Shown here piece after piece: positions 10,936-20,736 of a stretch of 21,436 nt of DNA. Positions within the stretch are counted from its first letter, which is position 1. Every line of letters begins with the position of its first letter. A model generated the notes under the pieces. The model was not told the origin of the DNA. It made no database searches and saw only the letters and a list, made by a program, of their open reading frames with translations. Location of the stretch: positions 1 to 21,436 of the forward strand of contig PS015165.1 of the NCBI GenBank assembly GCA_048213135.1, written 5' to 3'. The stretch comes from Reclinomonas americana ATCC 50394 (Eukaryota > Jakobida > Jakobea > Jakobida). The translations under genes and the position numbers were made by a program.

Positions 10936-13900
10936 NNNNNNNNNNNNNNNNNNNNGTCTGTCTCCCTTTTTCTTCCAGTTTGCTTTCTCATTCACTCTCT
11001 CTTCGTCCAGTTCGCTTTATCTTTCTGTCTCCTTGGTGCTTTGCTCTTTCGTCACGTGTTGTCTCTTCCAAGTCTTCACCTTTCTTATATATGTTTCTAC
11101 TTTCCCCCACTTTCATCTTTCTCGTCTTTGTCGCACTTCCACTCCATCCCTGTTCCCTCCCTCCTCCTTCCTTCCGCTCCCACCTTTCCTTTCCCGCTCT
11201 CCTCCCTCCTCCCTCCTCCCTCCTCCCTCCTCCCTCTTCCCTCCTCCCTCCTCCCTCATCCCTCTTCCCTCCTCCCTCCTCCCTCCTCCCTCCTCCCTCC
11301 TCCCTCCTCCCTCTTCCCCTTCTACCTTTCCCTTACCACCCTCCTTCCCTCTTCTCCCTCACCATCTCCTCCCTTTCTTCCTCCCTCATCCCCTCCTACC
11401 TTCCCCCTTGCCGCAGCACATTTCCCGCCAGCGCCGCGCTCGCCAACACGTACCCGTGGACGACGACAGCACGGGAAACGACGATTCAAGGGTGCGACTG
11501 TCGGTGCACGATATGCAGCCACTGCTGCCCGCCGCCGCCGCCGCCGCCTCCCCACCTCGCCGTCACGCTCCCGCACCGCCATCTCCTCCGCCCCTTGTTT
11601 CCAGCGGCATTCCTGATTCGCCGCCCCGGCAACCTTCGCTACCTCCATCAACATTGATCAGTCCGGCGCCGTCGCCGCCTCCAGCCTCCTCGGCCGCCGC
11701 CAGCTCGGCGCCCACGGCATTGCCGCCCCCGGCGGTACCCGTGGAATCACTGTCTGCGCTCACCACGCCCACACCTCCGCGCTCTCCTTCCCTTTCTCCA
11801 CCGCCGGCCCCGCGAGATGCATCAACTGCTGCGGCGCACGCCGCTCCGCGAGAGGTTTGCTGTTGCGATCTGTCGTGTTTTTTTTTGCGTTTGATGCTGA
11901 CATAATCGTGTGTGTGTGTGCGCGCGCCAGTCACCACCACCACATCTTCGCCACTCTGTCTCCACTGCTTCGGCTGCTGCGTCATCTGCTGTTGCTCCCC
12001 TGGCTGGATACGTGTCGCCGTCGCGTCGCTCGCCGTTTGCCGAGTCGCCTCCACCGGAACTCGATCAGGTGCTCAGTCGGCGACTGGGTGACATCAAGAG
12101 TCGTGAGGCGAGCCGCGCGGAGCGGGCACCTCTTGGCGAGTCATCCGCCACGCGGAGACCGTCGGTGCGGGAATCCGGTCCATCTTCAGCAGCAGCGGCG
12201 ACTGTCAGTCCACCACGGCGGCTCTCCACTGTGCGTATTCTTGACGCGGAGCCAACGGCGCCATCCAGGCCCGTTGGTCGCGCCGCTGACGCTGCCCCAG
12301 CCACCGCCCCGGCACCACCGACTGCTTCACGGGTACCACTACCCAGCGCGGCTCCGGCGCCGCAAGCCGTCGCACCGACACCGTCAGCCTCGTCGCCAGT
12401 CCCTGCGGCACCTGCAGCACCAGCAGCCGCCGCAGCTCGAGCAACACCAACTTCAACACAGGCGCCTCCTGCCGCAGCCCCTGCCCCTGCTCCCGCCCCT
12501 GCTCCCGCCCCTGCTCCCGCCCCTGCTCCCGCCCCTGCTCCCGCCCCTGCTCCCGCCCCTGCTCCTGCTCCTGCTGCACCCCCGGCACCGCCAGCACCAC
12601 CGGCTCCNNNNNNNNNNNNNNNNNNNNNNNNNNNNNNNNNNNNNNNNNNNNNNNNNNNNNNNNNNNNNNNNNNNNNNNNNNNNNNNNNNNNNNNNNNNNN
12701 NNNNNNNNNNNNNNNNNNNNNNNNNNNNNNNNNNNNNNNNNNNNNNNNNNNNNNNNNNNNNNNNNNNNNNNNNNNNNNNNNNNNNNNNNNNNNNNNNNNN
12801 NNNNNNNNNNNNNNNNNNNNNNNNNNNNNNNNNNNNNNNNNNNNNNNNNNNNNNNNNNNNNNNNNNNNNNNNNNNNNNNNNNNNNNNNNNNNNNNNNNNN
12901 NNNNNNNNNNNNNNNNNNNNNNNNNNNNNNNNNNNNNNNNNNNNNNNNNNNNNNNNNNNNNNNNNNNNNNNNNNNNNNNNNNNNNNNNNNNNNNNNNNNN
13001 NNNNNNNNNNNNNNNNNNNNNNNNNNNNNNNNNNNNNNNNNNNNNNNNNNNNNNNNNNNNNNNNNNNNNNNNNNNNNNNNNNNNNNNNNNNNNNNNNNNN
13101 NNNNNNNNNNNNNNNNNNNNNNNNNNNNNNNNNNNNNNNNNNNNNNNNNNNNNNNNNNNNNNNNNNNNNNNNNNNNNNNNNNNNNNNNNNNNNNNNNNNN
13201 NNNNNNNNNNNNNNNNNNNNNNNNNNNNNNNNNNNNNNNNNNNNNNNNNNNNNNNNNNNNNNNNNNNNNNNNNNNNNNNNNNNNNNNNNNNNNNNNNNNN
13301 NNNNNNNNNNNNNNNNNNNNNNNNNNNNNNNNNNNNNNNNNNNNNNNNNNNNNNNNNNNNNNNNNNNNNNNNNNNNNNNNNNNNNNNNNNNNNNNNNNNN
13401 NNNNNNNNNNNNNNNNNNNNNNNNNNNNGCTCCCGCCCCTCGCTCCGCCCCTGCTCCTGCTCCTGCTGCCACCCCCGGCACCGCCAGCACCACCGGCTCC
13501 ACCTGCACCTCCGCCACCCGTACCTCGCGCTCCGCTGTCTCCACGATCACCACCTGTGCCGCCAACATCGTTTTCGGCTGGTGCTCTCGGTGTTGATCGC
13601 TCTCAGCCTCTGCAATCACTGCCGACTGCGCCTCCTCCCGCCGCTCCCACCGCCACCACAACTACGGCTCCAATCGCTCCACCGCCACTTCTCCCGCTGC
13701 CGCAGTCGCCAGGTGCGGCGCCAGCTCGCGCAAAGCTCGTGTTGCCTGCGGCAGCCGCCCCCGCAACGGCAGCCGCCACCGCCGCCGCTGCGCAACCTGC
13801 GCAACAGCCATTCGAGTCGCTGCTCAGTGCGCCAAGCGCCGTGTTGCCAGCCGGCGGTGCCACTGGTATGCCGCTTGTTCGCATTCCAGAAGCAGCCGCG

Positions 13901-15435
13901 CCACCGCCGCTGCTGCCGACGGAACTCACCAGGGATAGGCCACAGCCTGCGGCCTCGGTAACTCCGTTGCCTGTGTTGCCGCCGCTGCCGGTTGTCGTGC
14001 CCAGCTCTTTGTCGGACTCTGACACTGAGGCACCGGCAGCAGCAGCTGCCGCACGACCGCGTCTCGATCTCGGACCGGTGACCGTCGCCGACGACGACGA
14101 ACCGCCTCTGGTCGACCAAGCCGCCGCGGAAAGTCGAGCGAAACGCCTGGCAGGTCTGCGTGAACGCTCTGCCCAGCGGCGAGAGGCCGCACTCCAACAG
14201 CTGGCAGCCTCGGTGAATGCCTCGAATGGCACCTCCGCCGCACCCGCGACCCCTGCGCCGTCGGCCTCGCGGTTGGCGCTCGAGACCATCACCAATCGGC
14301 AGCTTGGATTGCCTCCCGCAGCGGCCGAGAGTTCAACAGCAGCGGCGGCAGACGCAACGCGCGGGCGTGCTCCGTCCAATGCGAGCAACGGATCGCCTCC
14401 TTCAGCCGCACCGTCGTCGCCGCGAGTCGCCGCCCTCGGTGCATCGACATTCAATATGGACTCGTTTGTCATTGGTGCTGCCTCGCCGCGGCGACGTAGC
14501 ACGCTGAAGGCGGGTGGCGCGCCGAGTGCGGCAGTCATTGCGGCGGCGGCTGCTGCTGCTGCACCAACAGCAACGCCAGCACCGGCACCGGCCGTCGTGG
14601 CCACAGTACCCGCACAACAAGCGCAGGCCCCTGCTCCGGCACCAGTTGCTCCTTCTCCAGCCCCTGCTGCTCCAGTTGCTCCTTCTCCAGCCCCAGCTCC
14701 TGCTCCAACTCCTGTTGCTGTAGCACCGGCTGTGGCCGCCGCTCCTGCACCCTTGGTTGTGGTGGCTGATCCACCTTCGCCTTCCACTCCATCGAGTGAA
14801 GCACTCACACCGTCGTCGCCGGCAAGCAACGCGTCAACACCGCGACGTGGGTCGACGACCGAGTTGCCCGCTCGCCTCATGTCGACCAACGACATTGTCA
14901 TTGCCGCCAGTGCGCGTCGTCGCAGTAAACGCAACAGCCGCACTGGTCTGCCGATGATGGAGGGTGCCGGCGACATGTCACCGACCTCCAGCGACGTCAT
15001 TTCTCCCGGCACGCCGTCGACCCCGGTGCAAGTGAGTTAGTCGTCTCTCTCATCGAAACTCGCAGCGCCTCTCACTGACCTCCTGAACTTGCACGCAGAG
15101 CCCGCCGTCGGCTGTCGCTGCCACAGCGACCACCGCCACCACTGTTACTGCTTCTCCTGCGCCGGCAGCGGCAGCGACACCTGCACCAGCGGCAGCACCT
15201 GCACCAGCACCTGCGCCTGCGGCACCACCTGCTGCAGCGCCGAATCCGAAGCTGCGGTGGTTGGCGGCCACTTCTGCCGACGGTGGCACATATTACTACG
15301 GTATGGGATACTATGGGGCGATATCTCTATCTCTCTGGCGTGCTAGTTTCTGAAATATATATTCGTGCTGCAGACCCAGCCACACGCGAGACGGTGTGGA
15401 CCCTCCCACCAGGCGAAGGTCTCAAACCAAAATGA
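7529..15435 (+). CDS. Large disordered Pro/Ala/Ser-rich protein with coiled coils and C-terminal WW domain, 5' incomplete
   Basis: Visible exons are 7529-7606, 7864-7956, 8014-8874, 8967-9116, 9572-9961, 10034-10560, 10743-10839, 11417-11854, 11931-15031 (interrupted by N at 12608-13428), 15099-15300 and 15374-15435 (stop TGA 15433-15435). All joins are in phase and encode roughly 1725 residues. The N-terminal part has heptad-like segments (RENLQHVRELENRLL; MRSMLEDALREMASLRAG). A polyproline/polyglutamine stretch, an Arg/Ser-rich segment (SRSPSPRSRTPPSYRRRG) and long Pro-Ala repeats follow. The last two exons together form a WW domain: LRWLAATSADGGTYYY joined to DPATRETVWTLPPGEG, with both Trp and the Tyr cluster. 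WW domains bind proline-rich ligands, so self-association with its own proline tracts or scaffolding is possible; this is inference. The start codon was not found. An in-frame ATG at 7448 lies in what looks like the CT-rich end of an intron. No family is recognised outside the WW domain. Confidence 0.85.
9496..9571 (+). repeat. Short tandem repeat in the intron before the NRKLKDQ exon
   Basis: The pyrimidine-rich end of intron 9117-9571 contains a unit of about 22 bases with the core CCCTTTCCCCTCCTGTCCTCA, present twice in tandem and partly a third time. It leads into CCCCCTGCTGCAG. The remainder of the intron is CT-rich with a (TC)n tract at about 9361-9388, and no gene is seen in it. Confidence 0.75.
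10840..11416 (+). repeat. CT-rich intron with (TC)n, 20-N gap and (CTCCCTC)n array
   Basis: This is a 577-base intron of the WW-domain gene. It holds a (TC)n tract at about 10898-10935 that stops at a 20-N gap (10936-10955). It also has a heptamer array, CTCCCTC with TTCCCTC variants, at about 11203-11315, and further CCCTC-rich sequence up to the TTGCCGCAG acceptor. The gap is intronic. Nothing else is recognised. Confidence 0.9.
12489..12560 (+). repeat. Coding 12-bp tandem repeat (Ala-Pro-Ala-Pro)
   Basis: Six perfect copies of GCTCCCGCCCCT lie in frame and each encodes Ala-Pro-Ala-Pro. They are followed by GCTCCTGCTCCTGCTG and a degenerate Pro/Ala stretch. A 12-bp unit keeps the reading frame whatever the copy number, so length variation would be tolerated. 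The unit reappears immediately after the 821-N gap at 13429. Confidence 0.95.
12608..13428. other. Assembly gap (821 N) inside a coding exon, flanked by the same sequence
   Basis: The left edge (about 12549-12607) and the right edge (about 13429-13500) carry the same series: GCTCCCGCCCCT, GCTCCTGCTCCTGCTG, then GGCACCGCCAGCACCACCGG and CTCC. The right copy has an extra partial unit (CGCTCCGCCCCT) and one extra C in GCTGCCACCC. In both copies the Pro/Ala frame through GCACCGCCAGCACCACCG is the same. The gap may therefore be an unmerged overlap in a repeat, or a real longer duplication. Confidence 0.9.
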
Positions 15436-15483
15436 TGACACGGCAGTGGCCAGATTGCATTGCTTCTTTGGTAACTGGCGGCT
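15436..15483. other. 48-bp convergent spacer between two stop codons
   Basis: The WW-domain gene (+) ends at 15435, and the last coding base of the protease gene (-) is at 15484 on the plus strand. No AATAAA-like signal is visible on either strand in the spacer. Each transcript's 3' end must run into the other gene's last coding exon or its flanking intron. Confidence 0.85.
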
Positions 15484-18400
15484 CTACATGGCGGCATACT
15501 CGCAATGCTCTCCCGACCAGCCGTCGGCGCAGAGGCACGTATCGTCGTCGTTGCACGTTCCGTGGCCGTTGCATGAGCCTGCGGGTGTGCAAGCGGCTGT
15601 GACACGTCACATGATAGAAACATTCACAAGTGCAATGTGAGTGTGTTGTGAAGGCACATAATTGATAATGAATCATAGTATGCACTGGACAACAGCAGCG
15701 TACCGACGATTTCGATTGGATGAGAGGTGGCGACGCGGCCTTCGTAGCCAAACTTGATAAAGTCTTTGTAGGCGCGAATCTCCCACTTGGAGCCAGCGAC
15801 AGCTGTCGCTGGCACCACCAGGTCGTTCGTGTTGCCAGAGGCGGTATTGGGAAGCCACAGCCACTACGCACAGCAGACATGAGCGCGAGGAGAAAACAAG
15901 CAGAGTCGACGAATGAGTACCTTGGGTCCGTCGGTGTTGTACGGTGCGGAGACTTGCACCAGACTGATGAAAGAGTGGAATGAGAGTGGGAAACAATGAA
16001 TACAGCAGATGCACGCCCTCGTCGCGTACCTGAGCCAGTTGCGCTCTCCGCTCGGGAAGCCAGTCCATGACACGGGAACAATGTCATTGGGCTTGGCGCG
16101 AGTCTTGCGCACGCTGATACTGGCGCCTCGCTCTGATATGGCGCGACCTCAGTCAGTATGCGTTCTACAACATATTCCAGGACGCGAGACAACTCACCGT
16201 CGCACGACGATCCCTCCCAGCCCATGTTGCACTCGCAGCGACCAGAAATCGGGTGGCACGTGCCTATTGCAGAGCAGAGTGAGCAGTGAAGCAGCGACGC
16301 AACACACTGGACATTGTTTGCGTCACCGTTGCCGCCGCAAGTGTGATGCGGATGGCATCGGCAATTGGCCTCGGAGCCAACCCAGCCATCGGTGCACTCG
16401 CATGTTCCATCAGCACTGCATGTGCCGTGATCTGCCAAACAGAAGACGGCGATCAGTCAGCTCCTTCACTCACTCCCTTGCGAGAGTGCATCAATAGCAT
16501 TCTCACCTCCACACTTATCGCACGCAGTCAGGCAAGCATCGCCGTACCAGCCAGAGAGGCATTGCGCACAGTTCGTCGCGCCATCGTAGTTGGTCATGCA
16601 CAAGCACCTGCCATTGTCGCACACGCCGTTGCCGAAACAGTCGTTGGGGCACGAGGAGCTGCCGGGTACGGCGAAGTTGTCGCCCGAGATTACCACCGAG
16701 AAATCCTGCGGTCCGCGCGGAAGTGCCGCAGCCGAAACCACCTAGAGAAGACCACGTGCGTCAGGATTGAGGAATGGACTGCGGAAAGCAGGCGCCATTG
16801 TCACCCGCAACAATGGTGTAGTCGCCAGCGGCGAGGTCAGTGAGAACGACGCGCTCCTTGGAATTGCTGCAAAGAAGAAAACCAATGAGATGAACGGTGC
16901 GCCTCACAGCTCAGCAGCCGGTATCTACACACACGCAACAGTCGATCTGGCACTTTGTCGACGTAGAGGAAGTTGCCTTGTCCCTGCGGCAGCACCGAGG
17001 CCGTGCTCTTCTTGTGCACCTCCAGGTCGAGGTCCGACTGCAGGGCCTTGGCGTTACCGGAGGAGACCAGAGCGGGCGGATAGTCGGTCCAGGCCAGCGT
17101 GATCGAGATGCGAGTGGCGACGCCCACGGGCACAGAGAAAGTGCGCTCCCACTTGGCCCCGGCTTGTGTCAGCAAGCTGCTGTCGGCACTCAGCACCACC
17201 GTAGTCGGGTACTGCTCGCCAGTCAGCGAGAACAGATTGGAGGCTTGCACGCGACCGAAACCAGTTGTCTGTCCGCGCGCGCCCGGTGTTTTGAGTTTGC
17301 TCTCGGTGAGGGTCACCGGCTGCGCCGCGTTGATGAGAAGTGCGCGCATCAGGGACGAGGGCGGGTTGCGGATGGGGCGCGGTGGCGACGGTGCAGTGCA
17401 CTTGGTGGGCGGATTCGGGTAGCACTCGGTCATCCACTGGTACAAGCTCGCTGCGAGGGGTAAGTGTGAGTGCGCATGACAGACATTCGCGCTGCGTAGT
17501 CTGTCACTGCCACTTACACATGACGCCAGCCGTGTTGGGGGTGGCCATGCTGCGAGAGAATGAGAGATGGGCGGGACTGTGAACAGGAGAGATAAAGAAG
17601 AAGACGTTGGCATACCTGGTGCCGGAGAAACGAGCCAGATGGAAATCCACAGCATGCTCGTCCACTATATTCATCGCCAATAAGATGATGATGAACACCA
17701 GCACAGGTCGTGTTTCAGAACGCAACAGTTCTCACGTGTTCCGGCACCGCACTTGTTCACACTGCTTGCGGCCGCGGAGCCGGCCGAGAAGATCGGATTA
17801 CCACTGTGACACGAGGTGATTCAGCAAGAGCCAAGTCCACGATGAATGAGTGAGCAAGCAGGAGGAATGCGCAACGCCATGACAACACTGCAAGAGCGTG
17901 TGAGTTCAATTCTGTGACAGAATGATCATGAAGACAAAGGCACGCAACTCAATGCCCATGCGGCCATCCGTCAACGGACCTGCATTGGATGAGCACATCG
18001 GTCGCGCAATCAAATGTCGACTCCAAGAGGAAACACAAACCGCGAGACGAAAACGGCGCAATCTCGTCGCCAGCCTTGACGCGACCCGTGTCGGTGGCTC
18101 CCACCACCAGTGCATTCTTCACGTGACCTTCCCCGTCAACCTGCTCAGACAGCCGCCCAACGTGAGGACCAAGAAAGCGGGGAAAGGAGGGGTGTGGCGA
18201 ACCGTTTTAGCACGCGGCCCTTCGTTGCCGGCGGCAAAGAGCACGGAGAAATCCTACACGCACCACATCTCTCTTCAGCTTGTGGTGTGCAGGGTGTGGA
18301 GGGCATAACAGTGTGGCATCACCTTGTGCTTCCACAGATACCGATCGACGCTCAGCGAGTACGAGTCATAGCTGCGACCACCACCCCACGAATGACTCGA

Positions 18401-20262
18401 AATGCGAGCTGTACGCCCAGAATCGATGAGTGCCATGCGTTTCGGTGCAAATGGTGATGGCTCACTGTGACGCACCTCCATTTCGATACATGATGCCGAA
18501 GAAGGATTCGCCCAGCTCATACGGTGGATACACGCCACCGTCGTTTGCCTTGCAGAATTGGTCGCAACCGCACGGAATGTCAGGAGGGCACGAGCAGCCG
18601 GATGAGTCGTACCCCTCGGTGTTGCACGACAGGTCGTACATGATGAGACGTGCGTCCTGGGGCGTAGTTACGGTTATCAGAGTGGAGCCCGAACCAAATT
18701 GTTGACAGGAGGAGCAAGCGTACCTTGGCCATGCCGTTGTACTGTCGACACAATGCAGTCTTAGTTGTGGCATATGAGAAAGAAATGATGAGGCATGCGC
18801 ACCTTGGCAAGTGCCGGGGACCAGGGCGATGCGTTGCCAGCCACTGTGCCACTCACATGGGTGCCTGTGAAGCATGAGCAGCAGTGAGATGTCGATGCGG
18901 ATGTCAGTGTTATGCATGGCACTTTTTCCCCAACCGTGATCTGCATGCAACACGGGGTGTCAGCGAAACAAGAAAGCAGGAAACGATCAATGCCACGAAC
19001 CTGAGAGGCCATCGCTGCCGTGGTCCATCAGATTAAAGTAGCCTGCAATCAAAGATCTTGTGTGTGAGGTTGATGATTTGGATGGAAGCAGCGCGATGAC
19101 CAGACGCACCTGCAATCTTGCGATGCTTGGAGGTGAACTTGTGGAACTGGTCGCGTGAGTACTCCACCGGCTCTGTGATCACACGAAAATTGTGAGCCAA
19201 TTGCAGAACAGCGCTCAACTCTCATCACGCACCGTTCTTGTCGTAAAAGAAGCACGAGTTGGTATCGAGACCCGTGTCGGACACGGCGACGGTGACACCG
19301 CGGCCCGACAGAATCTCACTCAGAGGCTCGTCGAACGCCACACCATTCTGCCAGTGCCAGCGTGCACGCGAGTTGTGTGCAAAACGCTTGTGCACAATCT
19401 CCACCCACAGCACACGCGGTTCGCGTGCCACCGCCTGCGAAACCTGGTGCACCTGCTCGAGTGAACGCAACCGCACGGCCACCATGTCGCCATGCTCACC
19501 GTGCGCCACCTCGGCCGACTCGACATCGAAACCGCCGCTCACCAGCCGCTGTCGCAGCTCGTCGGCGAACTGGCCGGTCGAGCCCTGTTCTGGTGGCGTG
19601 AGCACACAAACTCCTCTGGTCAGCACATCGGTATGGGCACACAGACCTCGAGTGGATGCGAGGCCACTTGCACATGCAACAGCGGCAGCACATCGTCGGC
19701 CTTTGCCTGCACCTCATCGCTGCGCATCTGCACCAAGCGTGCGCTCTCCTTGAAACGACGCTCGTACCAGAACACGCCAAACACCTGCTGCTCGTGTCGC
19801 TCGCCCAACTCGCGCTCCACCGCCTCAGCCGCACGCGCCGAGGCGTAAAAGACGTAGGCGCGATCAGGCACGAACTGCACATAAATCGAGCTCTTTGACT
19901 GCTGTTGCTGCTTGTTGGCGTCGCTATCGTTGTTTTCCGTCACATCCACGCGGTGGATAATGTCGCGAATGAGGTTCTCCATCGCCGGTGATGGGGTGGA
20001 GGTGGCGCGCAACGTGACCAGATAGGTGGATCGCGACTCCACCTCGGGAGTGGACGAGGGCGACGTGGACAGTGGGCTGTCAGGGTGAGAGGGAATGAGA
20101 GAGGGGGGTGGGGAAGGGAGGGAGAGCGAGGCGAGAATATGAGCAGCTGCTTTGCTTTTTGTCTCTCACGATCTCTCTCGGCGCCTTCTTACGCTCTCTT
20201 GTTGTTGCCAGTCTGCCCTCTCCTTCTTCTTCTTCTCTCTGTCTCTCCCTCACTCTCACGCG

Positions 20263-20306
<44 letters not shown>

Positions 20307-20612
20307 CTCTCTCTCTCTTCCTTCACTCTTTCTCTCTCTCTTCTCTTCTGTCATGACGCAACGCAATCGCCTCTGTCTGGGAGTGCACATGCCGCGGCAC
20401 GAGCGAGGATGGGTGCAGTGAGAAGCCATTCAGGTGCACCTGTGTGTGCGTGTGTGACCACAAGATCGTCAGCTCACAAGTGCGCGTGTATGTGAGTGTG
20501 TGAGCAGCGCGTTTCTTCTCACTTCTTCAGAGACAGCTGCGGCACGAGGCAACGAGCATGCCACGAGGATCAGCACACACAGCAGTGACACGACCGCTGT
20601 CGTCAGCCGCAT
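15484..20612 (-). CDS. Secreted subtilisin-like (S8) serine protease with EGF-like modules, complete, 26 exons
   Basis: This is an extracellular S8 serine endopeptidase of 1060 residues. Exons on the minus strand are 20612-20523, 20439-20363, 20076-19681, 19615-19233, 19172-19110, 19042-19001, 18940-18935, 18864-18803, 18741-18724, 18656-18476, 18408-18323, 18253-18203, 18140-18041, 17979-17949, 17887-17876, 17803-17736, 17664-17616, 17549-17518, 17450-16940, 16866-16812, 16741-16507, 16431-16198, 16132-16030, 15963-15921, 15863-15704 and 15578-15484 (stop TAG). They sum to 3183 bases with all phases matching. A signal peptide (residues 1-26) is followed by a prodomain of about 250 residues. 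The catalytic motifs are VAVSDTGLD (Asp301), DHGTHVSGTVAG (His352), FAAGNEG (Asn478) and FSGTSMATP (Ser572). A six-Cys insert lies at 390-414. A KP-43-like beta-barrel follows (ITLAWTDYPP, SDLDLEVH). EGF-like modules lie at about 800-930, then a beta-rich segment, then a last EGF-like module (GSCNGHGTCNDDDTC) before the stop. The natural substrate is unknown. Confidence 0.95.
18935..18940 (-). other. Predicted 6-nt microexon encoding the catalytic His
   Basis: On the minus strand the six bases ATCACG lie between TTGCATGCAG and GTTGGGG. The preceding exon ends in G (phase 1) and the following exon starts GCACCCATGTG. Joining them gives codons GAT CAC GGC, which reads DHGTHVSGTVAG, the S8 histidine motif. 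Skipping the six bases keeps frame but yields LSGTHVSG with no catalytic His. The flanking introns are 60 and 70 bases, typical of this gene. Confidence 0.8.
20077..20362 (-). repeat. (TC)n-rich protease intron 2
   Basis: This is a 286-base intron containing TC-rich sequence on the plus strand (about 20261-20340), which makes it GA-rich on the sense strand. Its donor is GTTGCGTC at 20362 and its acceptor is CCTGACAG, ending at 20077. No gene is recognised inside. The exon before it (20439-20363, beginning VHLNGFSLHP) was placed because this donor gives the only phase that joins it to the next exon. Confidence 0.75.
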
Positions 20613-20736
20613 GTCTTTTCTCGCACTCTCAAAGAAAAACGGATTTTCCCGCCAACACTGCTCAGTTCGGTTTTTGATGCCAGCCTTCTTTGCAAAACAC
20701 CATTCATTTTTCTTCATTCGCAACAAGCACACAGTA
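20613..20736 (-). promoter_or_regulatory. Probable promoter/5' leader of the protease and 3' end of the upstream gene
   Basis: A 124-bp spacer lies between the stop of the upstream minus-strand gene and the protease start codon. It is more AT-rich than the surroundings, with A/T-runs such as AAAGAAAAACGG and TTTTTGATG on the plus strand. No canonical TATA box or polyadenylation signal can be named. The assignment as promoter rests only on its position. Confidence 0.4.

Noticed and set aside
13603-15012. Long antisense open frame (469 codons) rich in Ala/Gly
   Set aside because: It is the mirror of the Pro/Ala/Ser-rich exon on +, whose high GC removes stops. It has no domain, and the plus frame joins in phase to exons on either side.
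16198-16438. Independent small secreted Cys-rich protein starting at Met 16438
   Set aside because: The apparent start is in the end of an intron, and the exon joins in phase to EGF-like exons of the protease on both sides.
18323-18408. Loss of the oxyanion Asn because the family NSWG reads HSWG here
   Set aside because: The oxyanion Asn of subtilisins is the one in the AAGNEG motif, which is intact in exon 18253-18203.
18865-18940. Longer exon reading on from DHG through the next 70 bases
   Set aside because: It removes the Thr-His-Val continuation of the histidine motif from its place and has no donor that restores it. The 6-nt exon gives the exact family motif in phase.
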